DNA of 64,000 nucleotides from assembly GCA_964611335.1 (NCBI GenBank), contig CAZSXR010000001.1, positions 434,001 to 498,000 on the forward strand. The letters are read 5' to 3'. The translations under genes were made by a program, and so were the position numbers. Below the pieces are notes generated by a model. It had not been told where the DNA came from. It saw nothing but the letters and a program-made list of their open reading frames with translations, and did no database searches. This stretch comes from BOG-1112 sp964611335. Its GTDB lineage: Bacteria; Bdellovibrionota_B; Oligoflexia; Oligoflexales; Bog-1112. This document shows positions 17,779 through 27,700 of the stretch, piece after piece. Position 1 is the first letter of the stretch, and every line of letters begins with the position of its first letter.

Positions 17779-17838
17779 TTGGTGGGAGCTATGAATGCAA
17801 CCTTTTGGACAAAAGGTTGCATTCATAGCTCCCACCAA
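17779..17838. repeat. perfect 29-bp inverted repeat (2-nt centre)
   Basis: Left arm 17779-17807 and right arm 17810-17838 are exact reverse complements, separated by GA. The arm begins TTGGTGGGAGCTATGAATGC. No T tract follows on either strand, so it is not an ordinary terminator. It lies 210 nt after tRNA-Leu in an otherwise empty 17570-18038 interval. It could be a relic of a mobile element end, a recombination site or a structured RNA. Confidence 0.9.
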
Positions 17839-18038
17839 TAAAGAAGAATTCCCCTGAGTGGGGGCAACTTTGGGGGCATCTAGGAAAATCGAATTCAGTT
17901 GAGCTGTCAAAAATTTGATTATAATACGGATTCCTATTGTTAATGTTCAAAGCAACACACTGCAATTAATCTCTTGTCTGTTGGCAGACTTATTGCGTTT
18001 TAACTAGAAATTCTAATTTCACCAGGAAGAAACTAAAA

Positions 18039-18941
18039 ATGATTAATCTACATATTGATACATTTTCACAAACCAAAGTTAGGGAAATAGATAGAGTCTT
18101 AATTGGTTTTTGTTTAATTTTTGTCTTATTTATTTCTAAATCAGAAAGTGAGGCTTATGCATTAGAAAACTGGAACAATATTCCAAACTATCAGCATGAG
18201 AACGAAAAAAATATTAAAGAGAGATTCGGTGTTGAAGCTCTAGAGCTAGACTCGAATGATCCGAGACAAAAGTTACTTTATTTGACAGTTGAATTTGATC
18301 ACAACGGTGCACAAAAAGTAGATTTCGATATCTATGATATAAAATCGGATAAATGTCCTCTGAGGAATTTTGAGTATCTTGGGATACAAGAAATGGATAT
18401 AGAGTCACCTTTTGAAGTACTATTTAAAACTCATGATATACGATACAAAATCATCTCTACCCCACAAGACATCTGTAGAGAAATTGCTTTGGCAGCAAAG
18501 ATTGGAAATCTTAAATCACTCATTATTAATGGACATGGAGATCCCAATTCAATTGAATTTTCTGAGTCAAATTCGCTTAGCGTCGACAATATAAATAATG
18601 TATTAGACAAAAACTGTTTTTCTGGACTATCCCTCGATGCTGAAATTATCCTTGTATCTTGCTCTACTGGAAAAACCGAAACTGGTATTGCAAATGCTAT
18701 TTCTCAGTTTTCGCAAAGAAACGTTTGGGCACCTTTTATGAATATCCTGTTTATCGGATATACTTTTTCAAAGGATATACCTCCCATCCCTTCATTTTAT
18801 GGTGATAATCCTACCGATATCGCTTGCGTGTTTTCTCCTGATAAATCTCGTAAATGCGTGGCATTTCCAGATTGCTCAGAAAAAAAAGAAGAGAACGAGA
18901 CATGGTCTATTTGGGATTGGATTTTTTCCTATACCTTTTGA
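18039..18941 (+). CDS. exported clan-CD (caspase-like) cysteine-peptidase candidate
   Basis: 300 residues with a hydrophobic segment at 18-33 (signal or anchor) and an AGGAAG about 10 nt before the ATG. The central part has a hydrophobic strand ending in His-Gly (SLIINGHGDPN, His166), then a second strand ending in Ser-Cys (AEIILVSCSTGKTETGIA, Cys208). This His-Gly...x-Cys arrangement with about 42 residues between is the catalytic layout of clan CD peptidases (caspases, C11, C80, CHAT, DUF4347). The residues before and after are not similar to a family I can name. Peptidase function is inference from the dyad. AT-richer than the preceding metabolic genes. Confidence 0.7.
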   Translation: MINLHIDTFSQTKVREIDRVLIGFCLIFVLFISKSESEAYALENWNNIPNYQHENEKNIKERFGVEALELDSNDPRQKLLYLTVEFDHNGAQKVDFDIYDIKSDKCPLRNFEYLGIQEMDIESPFEVLFKTHDIRYKIISTPQDICREIALAAKIGNLKSLIINGHGDPNSIEFSESNSLSVDNINNVLDKNCFSGLSLDAEIILVSCSTGKTETGIANAISQFSQRNVWAPFMNILFIGYTFSKDIPPIPSFYGDNPTDIACVFSPDKSRKCVAFPDCSEKKEENETWSIWDWIFSYTF

Positions 18942-18966
18942 AATTTGCACCGGTGCTTGTGAAATT

Positions 18967-19167
18967 TCAGGACTGCAAAGAGAAAACGACGTCTTTGTTC
19001 GGAGGATCGTGAATCTTTAGGGTGAGGTACGTGAGAATTTTATCAAACAGAAGAAGGTTCTCGCAAACTTGAGTATCTTCTACATTGGGAACAGGAACGT
19101 AAGCAAAAGCAGAAGAGTGGAGTAAAGACAATCCCTGAATAAGTAATGAAATTTTAGAAAAATGCAT
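18967..19167 (-). CDS. small exported protein candidate
   Basis: 66 residues. The first 23 look like a signal peptide (ISLLIQGLSLLHSSAFA), and the rest is short and unrecognised. There is no clear ribosome-binding site at the ATG; an AGGAGG lies about 20 nt too far upstream. With the small gene at 19241 it may be debris of a larger decayed gene. Low confidence. Confidence 0.35.
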   Translation of the reverse strand: MHFSKISLLIQGLSLLHSSAFAYVPVPNVEDTQVCENLLLFDKILTYLTLKIHDPPNKDVVFSLQS

Positions 19168-19240
19168 GAGATATTCAAAATTAAATTTAAAGACCTCCTA
19201 TGTAGTGGACCTCCTGATAAGCAAAGATAAGGTCATGGTA

Positions 19241-19351
19241 TTAGCCTTCCGTTGTTGCACCTATACCCAGTGCCCATTGCAGGTAGAGAAATCCACCCAA
19301 GGGGACCGCTACGATCACAAAAACAACGGACGAAAGCACTTTTTTAAGCAT
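19241..19351 (-). CDS. small single-helix membrane peptide candidate
   Basis: 36 residues (MLKKVLSSVVFVIVAVPLGG...), basically one transmembrane helix with a basic N-terminus and a short polar tail. Upstream AGAGAAAA is a poor ribosome-binding site. It may be a genuine micro-membrane protein or the signal peptide of a broken secreted gene. Confidence 0.35.
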   Translation of the reverse strand: MLKKVLSSVVFVIVAVPLGGFLYLQWALGIGATTEG

Positions 19352-19544
19352 TTTTTTTTCTCTGTTCTCGAACTTGTAAGATTTTGTTTCTATTCTAACA
19401 CAAGTGTTTAATTGAAAAAAATGAAATTATTTCAGCAAACTTTGCAAATAACCTAAGTAAGAACTTCACCTTCAAAGGAGTTTATGTTAGCATTTTGTGC
19501 GTTTACTTAATAATTTAATCATTCAGTCTCCGAGGTGATCTTCC

Positions 19545-20291
19545 ATGAAATATTTTTTTATTTTCATACTTTCATCTTCTATTTTTGCAAGTCATGAGTT
19601 TCCTGAATCACATGACAACGTGATTGTCGGTTCTACCAACGAATCACCTGCTTTAAAAGTCACAGAAACTTCTGAAAATTCTATTCAATCCTTATATCCT
19701 GGGCTAACTGCAACGTACGTAGTGGATGGATATATTTTAACCCTACAACTTTATAGCATTCATATAAGTCAAGGTTTATGTAGATTCGGATACGCAAATC
19801 TTGCTTTACTAGGAATGGAAGTCATAGGAATTTCTGCAGCTTCACTGGCAACTTCACTATATTTTAACCATGATGAAAAATTTTTCGACGATTATAAAGA
19901 GGAAATATTAGAGGGCCTCGATGTTTTTTTAAAATATCAAATGATATTCTTTGGATTCTCAAATGTTGCTAGAGGTTACTTGATTTATTATACGTATCTT
20001 TCAGGTCTACCACTCCCTGAGTGGATACCAGCTTCTAGAGGAAGTCTCATCCATCCCCAAAGAATTCATTCTCTTTTTCCTGAAATAAAATATTCTGAAT
20101 TTTATAATGCTGCTAATTTCTATGATTTACAATTTCATGGGAAAGCTTTGTGGCGAATTCTTTTTAACTATATTCCAGACGAGCATCCTTCTGGAAGGGG
20201 AGGAACATACAAATTAGTTGGTTGGTTTATGTTTCCCGCTTGTGTAGCTATGGGACTGACTCAAATCTATCAATTTTCAATTTGGGACTAA
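19545..20291 (+). CDS. secreted or membrane protein of unknown function
   Basis: 248 residues, GAGGTGA 7 nt before the ATG. The N-terminus (MKYFFIFILSSSIFAS) is a signal peptide. Three further hydrophobic segments (ANLALLGMEVIGISAASLATS; QMIFFGFSNVARGYLIYYTY; LVGWFMFPACVAMGLTQIYQF) suggest a membrane protein. No family is recognised. The stop codon overlaps a photolyase fragment on the other strand. Confidence 0.75.
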   Translation: MKYFFIFILSSSIFASHEFPESHDNVIVGSTNESPALKVTETSENSIQSLYPGLTATYVVDGYILTLQLYSIHISQGLCRFGYANLALLGMEVIGISAASLATSLYFNHDEKFFDDYKEEILEGLDVFLKYQMIFFGFSNVARGYLIYYTYLSGLPLPEWIPASRGSLIHPQRIHSLFPEIKYSEFYNAANFYDLQFHGKALWRILFNYIPDEHPSGRGGTYKLVGWFMFPACVAMGLTQIYQFSIWD

Positions 20292-20460
20292 GGCAGTTTT
20301 AATTTTTTAAAAGCACTAAGACTGCGGTTTCTTGCTTCCGTGTGATCCACTATAGGTAGGGGATAATTCCTTCCCAATTCTACTCTTGCTTCAACGAGAA
20401 TATCTTTGGAAAGCAAACATATTTGCGAGTTCAGAACGCCAGGTTTTTATATAGTCTCCT
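20288..20460 (-). pseudogene. deoxyribodipyrimidine photolyase, C-terminal remnant
   Basis: Reading the minus strand gives GDYIKTWRSELAN in one frame, then, after a frameshift, DILVEARVELGRNYPLPIVD and HTEARNRSLSAFKK. These match the last ~60 residues of photolyases (YIRxWVPEL...YPxPIVDHxExRxRAL). The N-terminal bulk is missing and a dispersed repeat copy starts 8 nt beyond the remnant. No active gene. Confidence 0.65.
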
Positions 20461-20467
20461 TCAGGAT

Positions 20468-20560
20468 TGGTGGAAGCTGCGAAGGCACGGTTTATGGTAA
20501 AAGTTGATCTTCAAAAAATAGAGATGGCGGGGTAAGTCCCAGAATGGAAGTATGCTTATT
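20468..20560 (+). repeat. dispersed ~92-bp repeat, copy A
   Basis: Begins TGGTGGAAGCTGCGAAGGCA and ends in TATGCTTATT. The core GTTGATnTTCAAAA.AGAGATGGCG and the GGTAAGTC.CAG block recur at 22471/23627, 34054, 35372 and 39859. It follows the photolyase remnant. Confidence 0.85.
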
Positions 20561-20788
20561 TGGCTTATTCATCCAAGAATTTTCCAAAAGATGTTGTAAA
20601 CGATCTTTTTTCAACACATGCATTTATTACTCTGAAGAAGACACCTTTCTAAACATTAGATTGTTTCATAGATTCTTTCCGTCTAAGCATTTGAAATCTC
20701 GATGCTATCTATTCAAAGCGACTCTTGCAAAAAAACGCCGTTTTTATTAGAATAATCGCTCAAATTTAGCTAAAAAATGAGGGTGAAT

Positions 20789-22457
20789 ATGAAACGATTT
20801 TTATTAATATTTTGCGTTCTTCTGCTGCCAACAGCATCTTTTGCAGGCTTCTTTTCAGAAGAAGATCTCATAGATTTCTCTCTTTCTAATAGACATTTGA
20901 GAGAAGAAAGAGACCCCGATACAAATATGTGGTACTGGACTCAGTCACCTGAGTCTTCATCTTCATCTTCATCTTCATCTTCATCTTCATCTTCATCTTC
21001 ATCTTCATCTTCATNNNNNNNNNNNNNNNNNNNNNNNNNNNNNNNNNNNNNNNNNNNNNNNNNNNNNNNNNNNNNNNNNNNNNNNNNNNNNNNNNNNNNN
21101 NNNNNNNNNNNNNNCTGAAAATTTTATTCAACATAAGCCCACCATTCATATTATTGAAGAGGGTCGTAAACTCCGTGACTATATTGATGAAATAAATAGT
21201 CGTAGAAATATGACTCCTATTAAAGAAAATGGCATACGAGATGAGTTCCATGATTTTTCTTATAATGAACTTGTCGAGGGTTCCGTTTTGGTCCTTCCCT
21301 ATGCTAAGACCTCGCGTTGGTTTCCTAGGTTTACGAACCTAGGGAGATGGGATCTCGAAGTTGTTACAGATGAAAATGATATTGAGAAAATTACTGCTGA
21401 AATTCTAGACCCTGACTTTGAATCCTATCGTCATAGTTTTTACAAACTTGTTCTCAAAAGAGAAGCGCCTTATTACACTCCACGAGATCCTAATAGAAGC
21501 ATTGACACTTTGTTTGAAGAAACTGCAGAAATTCGAACAGAAATAAAACAAAAAAGCAGAAAAAGAAAAAAAGAATGTGAACAGTTAGGAATGTCTAATG
21601 ACAAAATAAACATGGAATTACAAGCTAATTTGAATTTATGTTCTCTTGTTCCTGACATCATCGACATGCTTGACTATTACCGTGGGATTTTGACTTCTGA
21701 GCAGAGCACTTATTTGGTTAATACATTTTTAGAAAGGGCTCACGCAGGACAATTAACCTATGCCTGGACTCTTGGCTTTCAAGATGAAATTACGGTAATG
21801 GCATCTGCAACTCTCGAATCAGAAAAATACTACTCTAAATCACCGAAACTCGAGAAAGGGTTTTCTGGATCTGGATATTTTTCAAATTCCTTCCCTCATT
21901 TTATCAGCCGTCCTGCTCCTATGATGCTTACTATCTCCTTATTCAATAAATTTTTCACAGGGAAATTTAGAACTTCACCTAGAGGTATGCATCGCGATTT
22001 CGAAGTTTCAGCCGATGCAATTCCTAGGAATCCTAGCGACTTCAGAGATCATGATAATAATCATGATACTTCAATTTATTATGATTATAAACTGATGCCA
22101 AAATCATTAAGAAAGGCTTACACGGCTGCTCAAGCTCGTATACAAAAAAAGATAGACCTTGCTCCTGAACCTTTGAAAGCACGTCTTGAAATTATCTACT
22201 TTTATATGTGGCATGAAGGTTCTAGTAATCTTCCAAATCTTTTTCCCGGAAGAGCCTATCGCATGAAAGATTCTCTCTACTCAATTATGAATCTCTTATC
22301 TAATATTTATAGAGAAGAAGGTCATAAGTTAGATCAAACGTATCAAACCTTAATGGATTCCGCTAGAGTCGAATATAGCGAAGCTCTTAGTTACTTCATT
22401 AACATGATAGATGAAGATGCTACTTGGGTTGAGTGGTTACAAGGTCGCATTTTTTAA
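20789..22457 (+). CDS. large secreted protein with poly-Ser repeat (crosses assembly gap)
   Basis: One gene interrupted by 100 Ns at 21015-21114. ATG 20789 is chosen because GAGGGTG precedes it by 5 nt. The signal peptide (MKRFLLIFCVLLLPTASFA) is followed by about 35 residues and then a run of serines encoded by a perfect TCTTCA hexamer. After the gap the frame is open from 21117 to the stop and encodes about 446 residues. The apparent frame change across the Ns only means the gap length is arbitrary. The C-terminal part is helical, with a Lys/Arg-rich segment near KQKSRKRKKECE and an Asp/His-rich motif RDHDNNHDTS. No family is recognised. True length is unknown. Confidence 0.75.
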
Positions 22458-22470
22458 GCCATTCTAGTTT

Positions 22471-22501
22471 TGGTGGAAGCTGCGAAGGCACGGTTTATGG
22501 T
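22471..22501 (+). repeat. dispersed repeat copy B, left part (split by IS)
   Basis: TGGTGGAAGCTGCGAAGGCA followed by CGGTTTATGGT, identical to the first 31 bases of copy A. It is interrupted at 22502 by the IS1182-like element. Confidence 0.85.
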
Positions 22502-23626
22502 GGGGCTGTTGAAAATCTTTTCAAATTTTAATCTACGACTTGTTATTGCCTTCTACGTAGACACTTGGAGGCGAAATGCTCGGAAAAAGACTCTATCCCT
22601 TCGACACTGTCGAGACTGTAAATATAGAAGACCTCATTCCTAAGAATCATTTTCTTAGAAAAGTCGATAAAGTTTTGGATCTTTCCTTTTAAGATGATTA
22701 TTTGCATTCTAAATATTGTTATGGGAAAGGTCGACCCTCGATCGAACCAAAACCTATTTCCGCATGATTCTACTTGGGACTTTATATGGTATCCATTCCG
22801 ATCGACAGTTGTGCAAAAATATTCATTTCAATCTTGTCTACCGTTGGTTTGTCAGAATTTCTTTAAAAAATCGTGTTCCAGACCATTCATCCTTAACTCG
22901 AATTAGAGATCGACTTCGAGAAGACGTTTTTCATTATATTTTTGAAAAAATTCTCGAACAGTGCAAACAAACAGGTCTTCTCACAGCTAAGAAACTGATG
23001 ATGGATTCTACACTTGCAGAAGCAAATGCATCGCGTTTATCGTTAAAACGAGTTATTCCTATAAAAAGGGCAAAACAAGGTGAGGGTGTATTTACAGCTA
23101 ATGGACTCAAATATGATGCTACTCAAGATTATCTTACATGTCCAGCTGGTCACAAATTATATCTTTACGACAAACCTGCAGACGGAGGAAGCAAGTACTA
23201 TAGATTGCTAGGTGGTCATTGTAACAACTGCTCATTTCGAAAAACATGCATTCCAGAACGATCTACTAAGAAAAACAAAGTATGCCTAAGACATCCTACT
23301 CATGATGAAATCGAAAAAGTAAAAGTAAGGTGCCAAATAGAATTATTCAAAAGTCGTTTGCATGAAAGGCAGTAGAAGTTGGAAGGTTTATTTGGTGAGG
23401 GAAAAGAAAGACACGGCTTGCGAAGGTCTAAATATAGAGGTAAGAGCAAATTCCAGATTCAAGTATATCTAAATTGTAATGGTACAGAACCTAAGGCGTC
23501 TTGTTGCCTTTGTCTTTATTTTTAGAAACGTAAAAATTTTTCAAAAATTTATTGATGCTTTTGTTAAAGTAAATTTTAGTTTCCGATTTATAACTGCTTC
23601 TTGAGTCGCATTATTTCAATAGCCCC
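22502..23626 (+). mobile_element. degenerate IS1182-like insertion sequence
   Basis: Terminal inverted repeats GGGGCTGTTGAAA (left) and, reverse-complemented, GGGGCTATTGAAA (right) bound the element. The flanks TGGT and TAGT look like an imperfect 4-bp target duplication. It sits inside dispersed repeat copy B and contains a broken transposase. About 1.1 kb, shorter than the usual ~1.6 kb, consistent with an internal deletion. Confidence 0.8.
22576..23525 (+). pseudogene. IS1182-family transposase, multiply broken
   Basis: Starts MLGKRLYPFDTVETVNIEDL, then meets an in-frame TAA after VLDLSF. It shifts frame between EPKP and YFRMILLGTLYGI. After the Cys-rich CPAGH...CNNCSFRKTCIP zinc-finger-like block it hits a TAG before KLEGLFGEGKERHGLRR, the conserved C-terminal motif of the family. 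The central part with the catalytic acidic residues appears deleted. It cannot make active transposase. Confidence 0.8.
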
Positions 23627-23689
23627 TAGTATAAGTTGACATTCAAAATAGAGATGGCTGGGGAGTCTCAGGAAAGGAATGTGCTTATA
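23627..23689 (+). repeat. dispersed repeat copy B, right part
   Basis: TAGTATAAGTTGACATTCAA, then AATAGAGATGGC, GAGTCTCAGGAAAGGAATG and TGCTTATA, the continuation of the repeat after the IS insertion. It is followed by about 180 bases of unrecognisable, partly coding-like debris up to the receiver-PilZ pseudogene. Confidence 0.8.
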
Positions 23690-23871
23690 ATTTCTAAACT
23701 CCACTGCGATGGAAGATGCTTCTTTGCGTATTGCAAAAATTTTACAAAAACTCCGGGTATTCGCTCATCAAAGCAATCCTGATTTTCTCGAAGATTCACC
23801 TTGAAAAAAAGATTGAAAGTGCACTGTTAGAAGACATGTTTAGAGATTCTAAAAAACAATAGAGGTTCTTT

Positions 23872-24580
23872 GTGGCTTCAAAAGCTTTTTCAATTTTAGG
23901 TGTAGATGATGAAGAGAGTATACGTATCTATAATTTCGGAAGTTCTTCGTTCAGCGGGTTATGATTGCATTACTGCAAAAGATGGAGATGAGGCTTACAA
24001 AGTGATTTGCCACAGAAAATCAATGCAGCGATCTCGGATATAATGATGTCCGAATTAGGGGGTGAATCTTCTAGATAAAGTGAGAGAACTTAATCCTTTG
24101 CTCCCTCACTTAGTATTGATTTCAGGTTTCACAGAGGCCTCTTTAGCGGATGTCTATGACAAAGGTGCAAAAGCCTTTCTTGCAAAATCTTTTGAAAAAC
24201 GTTCTTTGCTTGGTATTGTAAAACGTTTGCTAAGTCCTGTGCAAACTTTGTGGAAAGATGAATTTAAAGAAGGTGAAAAGAATTTTTTAAAATTTAAATT
24301 TCCTTCTTTTCAGGAGACTAATAGAAATAGAAAACTTTTACTGGGAAGAGGTGGTTTCTACATTAATGCAGAGTGTCTTGAAAATATTCCCACCATAGGT
24401 TCTCTGGTTCGCTTCCATTTTGATTTCGAGAAAAAAGATCACAGCCCCATCTGCGGACAAGGAGCGGTTCGTTGGATTCTTAGAAAAAAACAACCTGAGT
24501 TCTGACCTGGTGTTGGTGTAGAATTTGATTTTCTCGATCCCAACTCCCGCGCTAATTTCATCCGTGATATGAAAGCTTAA
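23872..24580 (+). pseudogene. response regulator (receiver plus PilZ-like domain), broken
   Basis: From a GTG with AGAGG upstream: AFSILGVDDEESIR (first receiver strand, acidic pair), then a frameshift into SEVLRSAGYDCITAKDGDEA. A second shift comes around the phospho-Asp strand (AAISDIMMSELGG). Then comes NLLDKVRELNPLLPHLVLIS to KAFLAKSFEKRSLL (Lys of the receiver). The second domain has LGRGGFYINAE, GSLVRFHFDFE and, after an in-frame TGA, GVGVEFDFLDP, which reads as a PilZ (c-di-GMP-binding) domain. At least two frameshifts and one nonsense codon. The intact stretch 24062-24505 could still be translated but would be a fragment. Confidence 0.75.
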
Positions 24581-24721
24581 ATAGCCAAAGCTTTCATATT
24601 CCGAAAGGTTAAATTTTTCAGCATAACCACAAATCAAAATTCTCATTGCTTAAAACGTCTATTGTGCTAGAAGGCCAGACTCTCTGAACCCATCGGTCTA
24701 TCTTCGCACTATTATTTTGAG

Positions 24722-27700
24722 ATGAGGCTTATGCATAAAAATAAAATTCTCCTTACATTTATCCTGTTTCTTTTGTCCCATTACTCCATGGCTGAAATGG
24801 CAGCAAATTCAACGCTAAGAGAAAATAGAAATAAGAGAAGGCAGAATATAAGCGCGAGTGGTCTCTATAGCTCAGGTTTGAGTTTGTTCAAGACAGGACA
24901 TAGATTAGATGTGGCGAGTTGGAATCTTTTAAACTTCGGAGGAGGATTCGGAGGTACGCTTAAAGTAATAGATGCAACACTATTGAAAATCATGGCAAAA
25001 TTGATAGGAAACTATGACATAGTATTTCTACAAGAAATTGCAGAAATTACAAAATATCCATTACGTACTTACAAAAAAGAAGACGTTTGCACGCTGATCA
25101 AAAAAGATATAACAGAGAATAACTTTTCAAAAGGCCAAACAAGACTTTGTGTATTAACTAACTGCGCGCAATGTGCAGATTCGTTCACGCCTAGTGACTG
25201 TATTAAGACTGTAGAATCCATTAGTAAATTTTTGACTGCATTCGAAATAGCAAAAGATACCCCATCAGAAATGGAGAGTCTTAACTCCTTAGATTGTAAG
25301 AACATACCAAGTAGTTCAACTCCGGGGCTCTTAGGTAATGTGGGAGCTATTTTAGAAAGTGTTGGGAGTAGCGGTCTCAGAACGAAAGTTGAAAAAATTT
25401 CAGAAGAAGATCTACTTTCGAATATGCCTTGTGTTTCTTCAAACTTCCTTTGTTTTCGAAAATTATGTGACCAATTTCTTAATAGTGCAGGCCTCACGTC
25501 TTACATCTGCAAAAGCACTGGTTATGTCGGTAATAATGAGGGTTATGGTGTCGTTTATAAAAAATATCTAGAAAGAGAGATTGGTTTTGGTAACGCGCAA
25601 TGGACGGCTAATGAAATAACCGAGCCTTATATAAAGCAGGGGTTGGAGCAAGGTGAAATGTTTCGTCCACCCATGAAATTTGAGATGGAATTAAAAGCAG
25701 GTTTGACAGATGAAAATATAAAACGCTTATCTGTTTATAATGTTCATGTAAAACCCACAAAAAAGGATGACAACGCGACTGAGCGTGAAATAAGAACGAT
25801 GAGCGATATCATTAGCAACTTCTACAATTGTTTGCTTAAAAATGTGATGGTTACGGGGGATTTTAATGCTGATTGCGCTTATTATAAACAAGGTTTCAGT
25901 AACCCTTCTCATCTAAATGACTTTCATCGCACTAACTGGACTCAAGTTATTCCTGACGGGGAGCGAACGAATTTTGCTAAACGGAAGTGTGCCTATGATC
26001 GTATGGTAATTACGATAGGATTAGGGTTAACGCTGGGTAAATTCCTAAATTCGATTTTGTCAAAATATAAATATAAAATTGTTGGAGACTATGAATACAA
26101 AGGAAAGAATAGGCCTTTTATTGAAATAATTTCAACAACTCTTGATGGAACCTCAAATGCTTTATCAGATCATAGGATCATAAGTGGTGAGTTTAATTTC
26201 GGAGCTATAAGCCCCGTGGAATGTGATTCTAATTTTGTTCGAAAAACTCTCTTTAAGAGAGGAGAGCGTGTTTGTTTTGTAGGACAGAATTTTGTAGAAC
26301 AATGCGGTTGTGTAAAACCTGGTGACTCTCCTTACAAGGTTTATGTTGTTCCCTTAAAGAAAACTCTCGTGGATGGTGCTAATCTTCTTGATAGCACTAA
26401 GATGACATTAGTCTGTCCAGATTGTAATGGAGATATGAGTTCTACGTTTGTTGGAAGTTTTGATGTCAAAGGAGACTATGCGATCATAATTGACATTGAT
26501 AATGACAAGAAATTCACGCGCGATATTGACGTATATGAAAAATTCACAGTTACTGAAAAAAGCGTTCAAATTGATCATGGATCTGAATCTAACAAAGCAA
26601 TGATTTGTAATTCTAATACCGTTACTGCTGCGATTTCAAATCATGATTTAATATATGGAATGGGATGTGGTTCAATTGGCCGTAATAATCTAAGAGAAAA
26701 TACGGAGGGAATCATAACTGTTAGCGTTCATGCGGATTCAGATACCGCAGCGCATGCTGATATCCTTGCAAAGGAATATAAACGCGGAAGAGAGTTTCTT
26801 TTAGATAGCCAAATCGGTTTTGATGATGAAGGAAAATTTGAACGAGATCTGCGTGTCTCTTGTTTAGAACCTGGCTTGTACAATATGGGTGTTGTTGTCT
26901 TTAATGGAGCTGGAGAATCTCACGAAGCTATAGTGGACCAATGTTGCAATATAGCTGGTTTTTTGGTTGAGGATGCCAAGCACAAATATAATCAAATTGA
27001 ATTTCTAGATGATAACGCGAAAGAAGGATACCGTTACAAAGTAGATCTTTCAAATAATATCTATGCGCGTATTGAAGGTTTGGATCCCGATGAAGAAATA
27101 CAGGTTTACTTGCTAAGTTTGGGAAAACTTGCTGCGAAAGATAGACATATTCCCCGTGGAACAAACCTAAAAGATATTGCTATACCTTTTCCGAGTCGAC
27201 CCGATGAGTCTCAGTATAAGTTTTGTGAATCTTCGCAATCTGATCGAAAGTGTAGACTTTATGCGGCATCAAAATCAGGCATTCTATTTACCGCAATATG
27301 GACGAATCTTTCGAACTATAAAAATGAAGATTTCATCGATACCGATGGAAAAGAATTTGTCCTTGTTGTTGATAAAAATAAGAGTGGTAAATATGATGAT
27401 GGCGATATTATTAGTCAATATCCTATAGATAAAATTCTATCTTGGTTTGCTAGTTCTCATACTGTTCTTGATGGAAAGACCCAAACAGAGGAAGAGCGTT
27501 CGGTCATAAAACAGTATCAAGAGTTTATGAATTCCGTTTTTCACCTTGAAAACGAGATTGAAGTAAATGGTGAATATGGAGAAGAAACTCAGATAGCTTC
27601 TGAAATGCATATGGGATCCAGGTTTTTATATCCAACCATGTTAGATAATTTAAAAACTGTGGCTAATACTGGATTTGAAATAGTTACGAACCTCAAAGAG

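Noticed and set aside
20886..21251. Minus-strand frame with a long Met-Lys repeat across the assembly gap
   Set aside because: It is the antisense of the TCTTCA serine repeat; the plus-strand gene has the signal peptide and ribosome-binding site.
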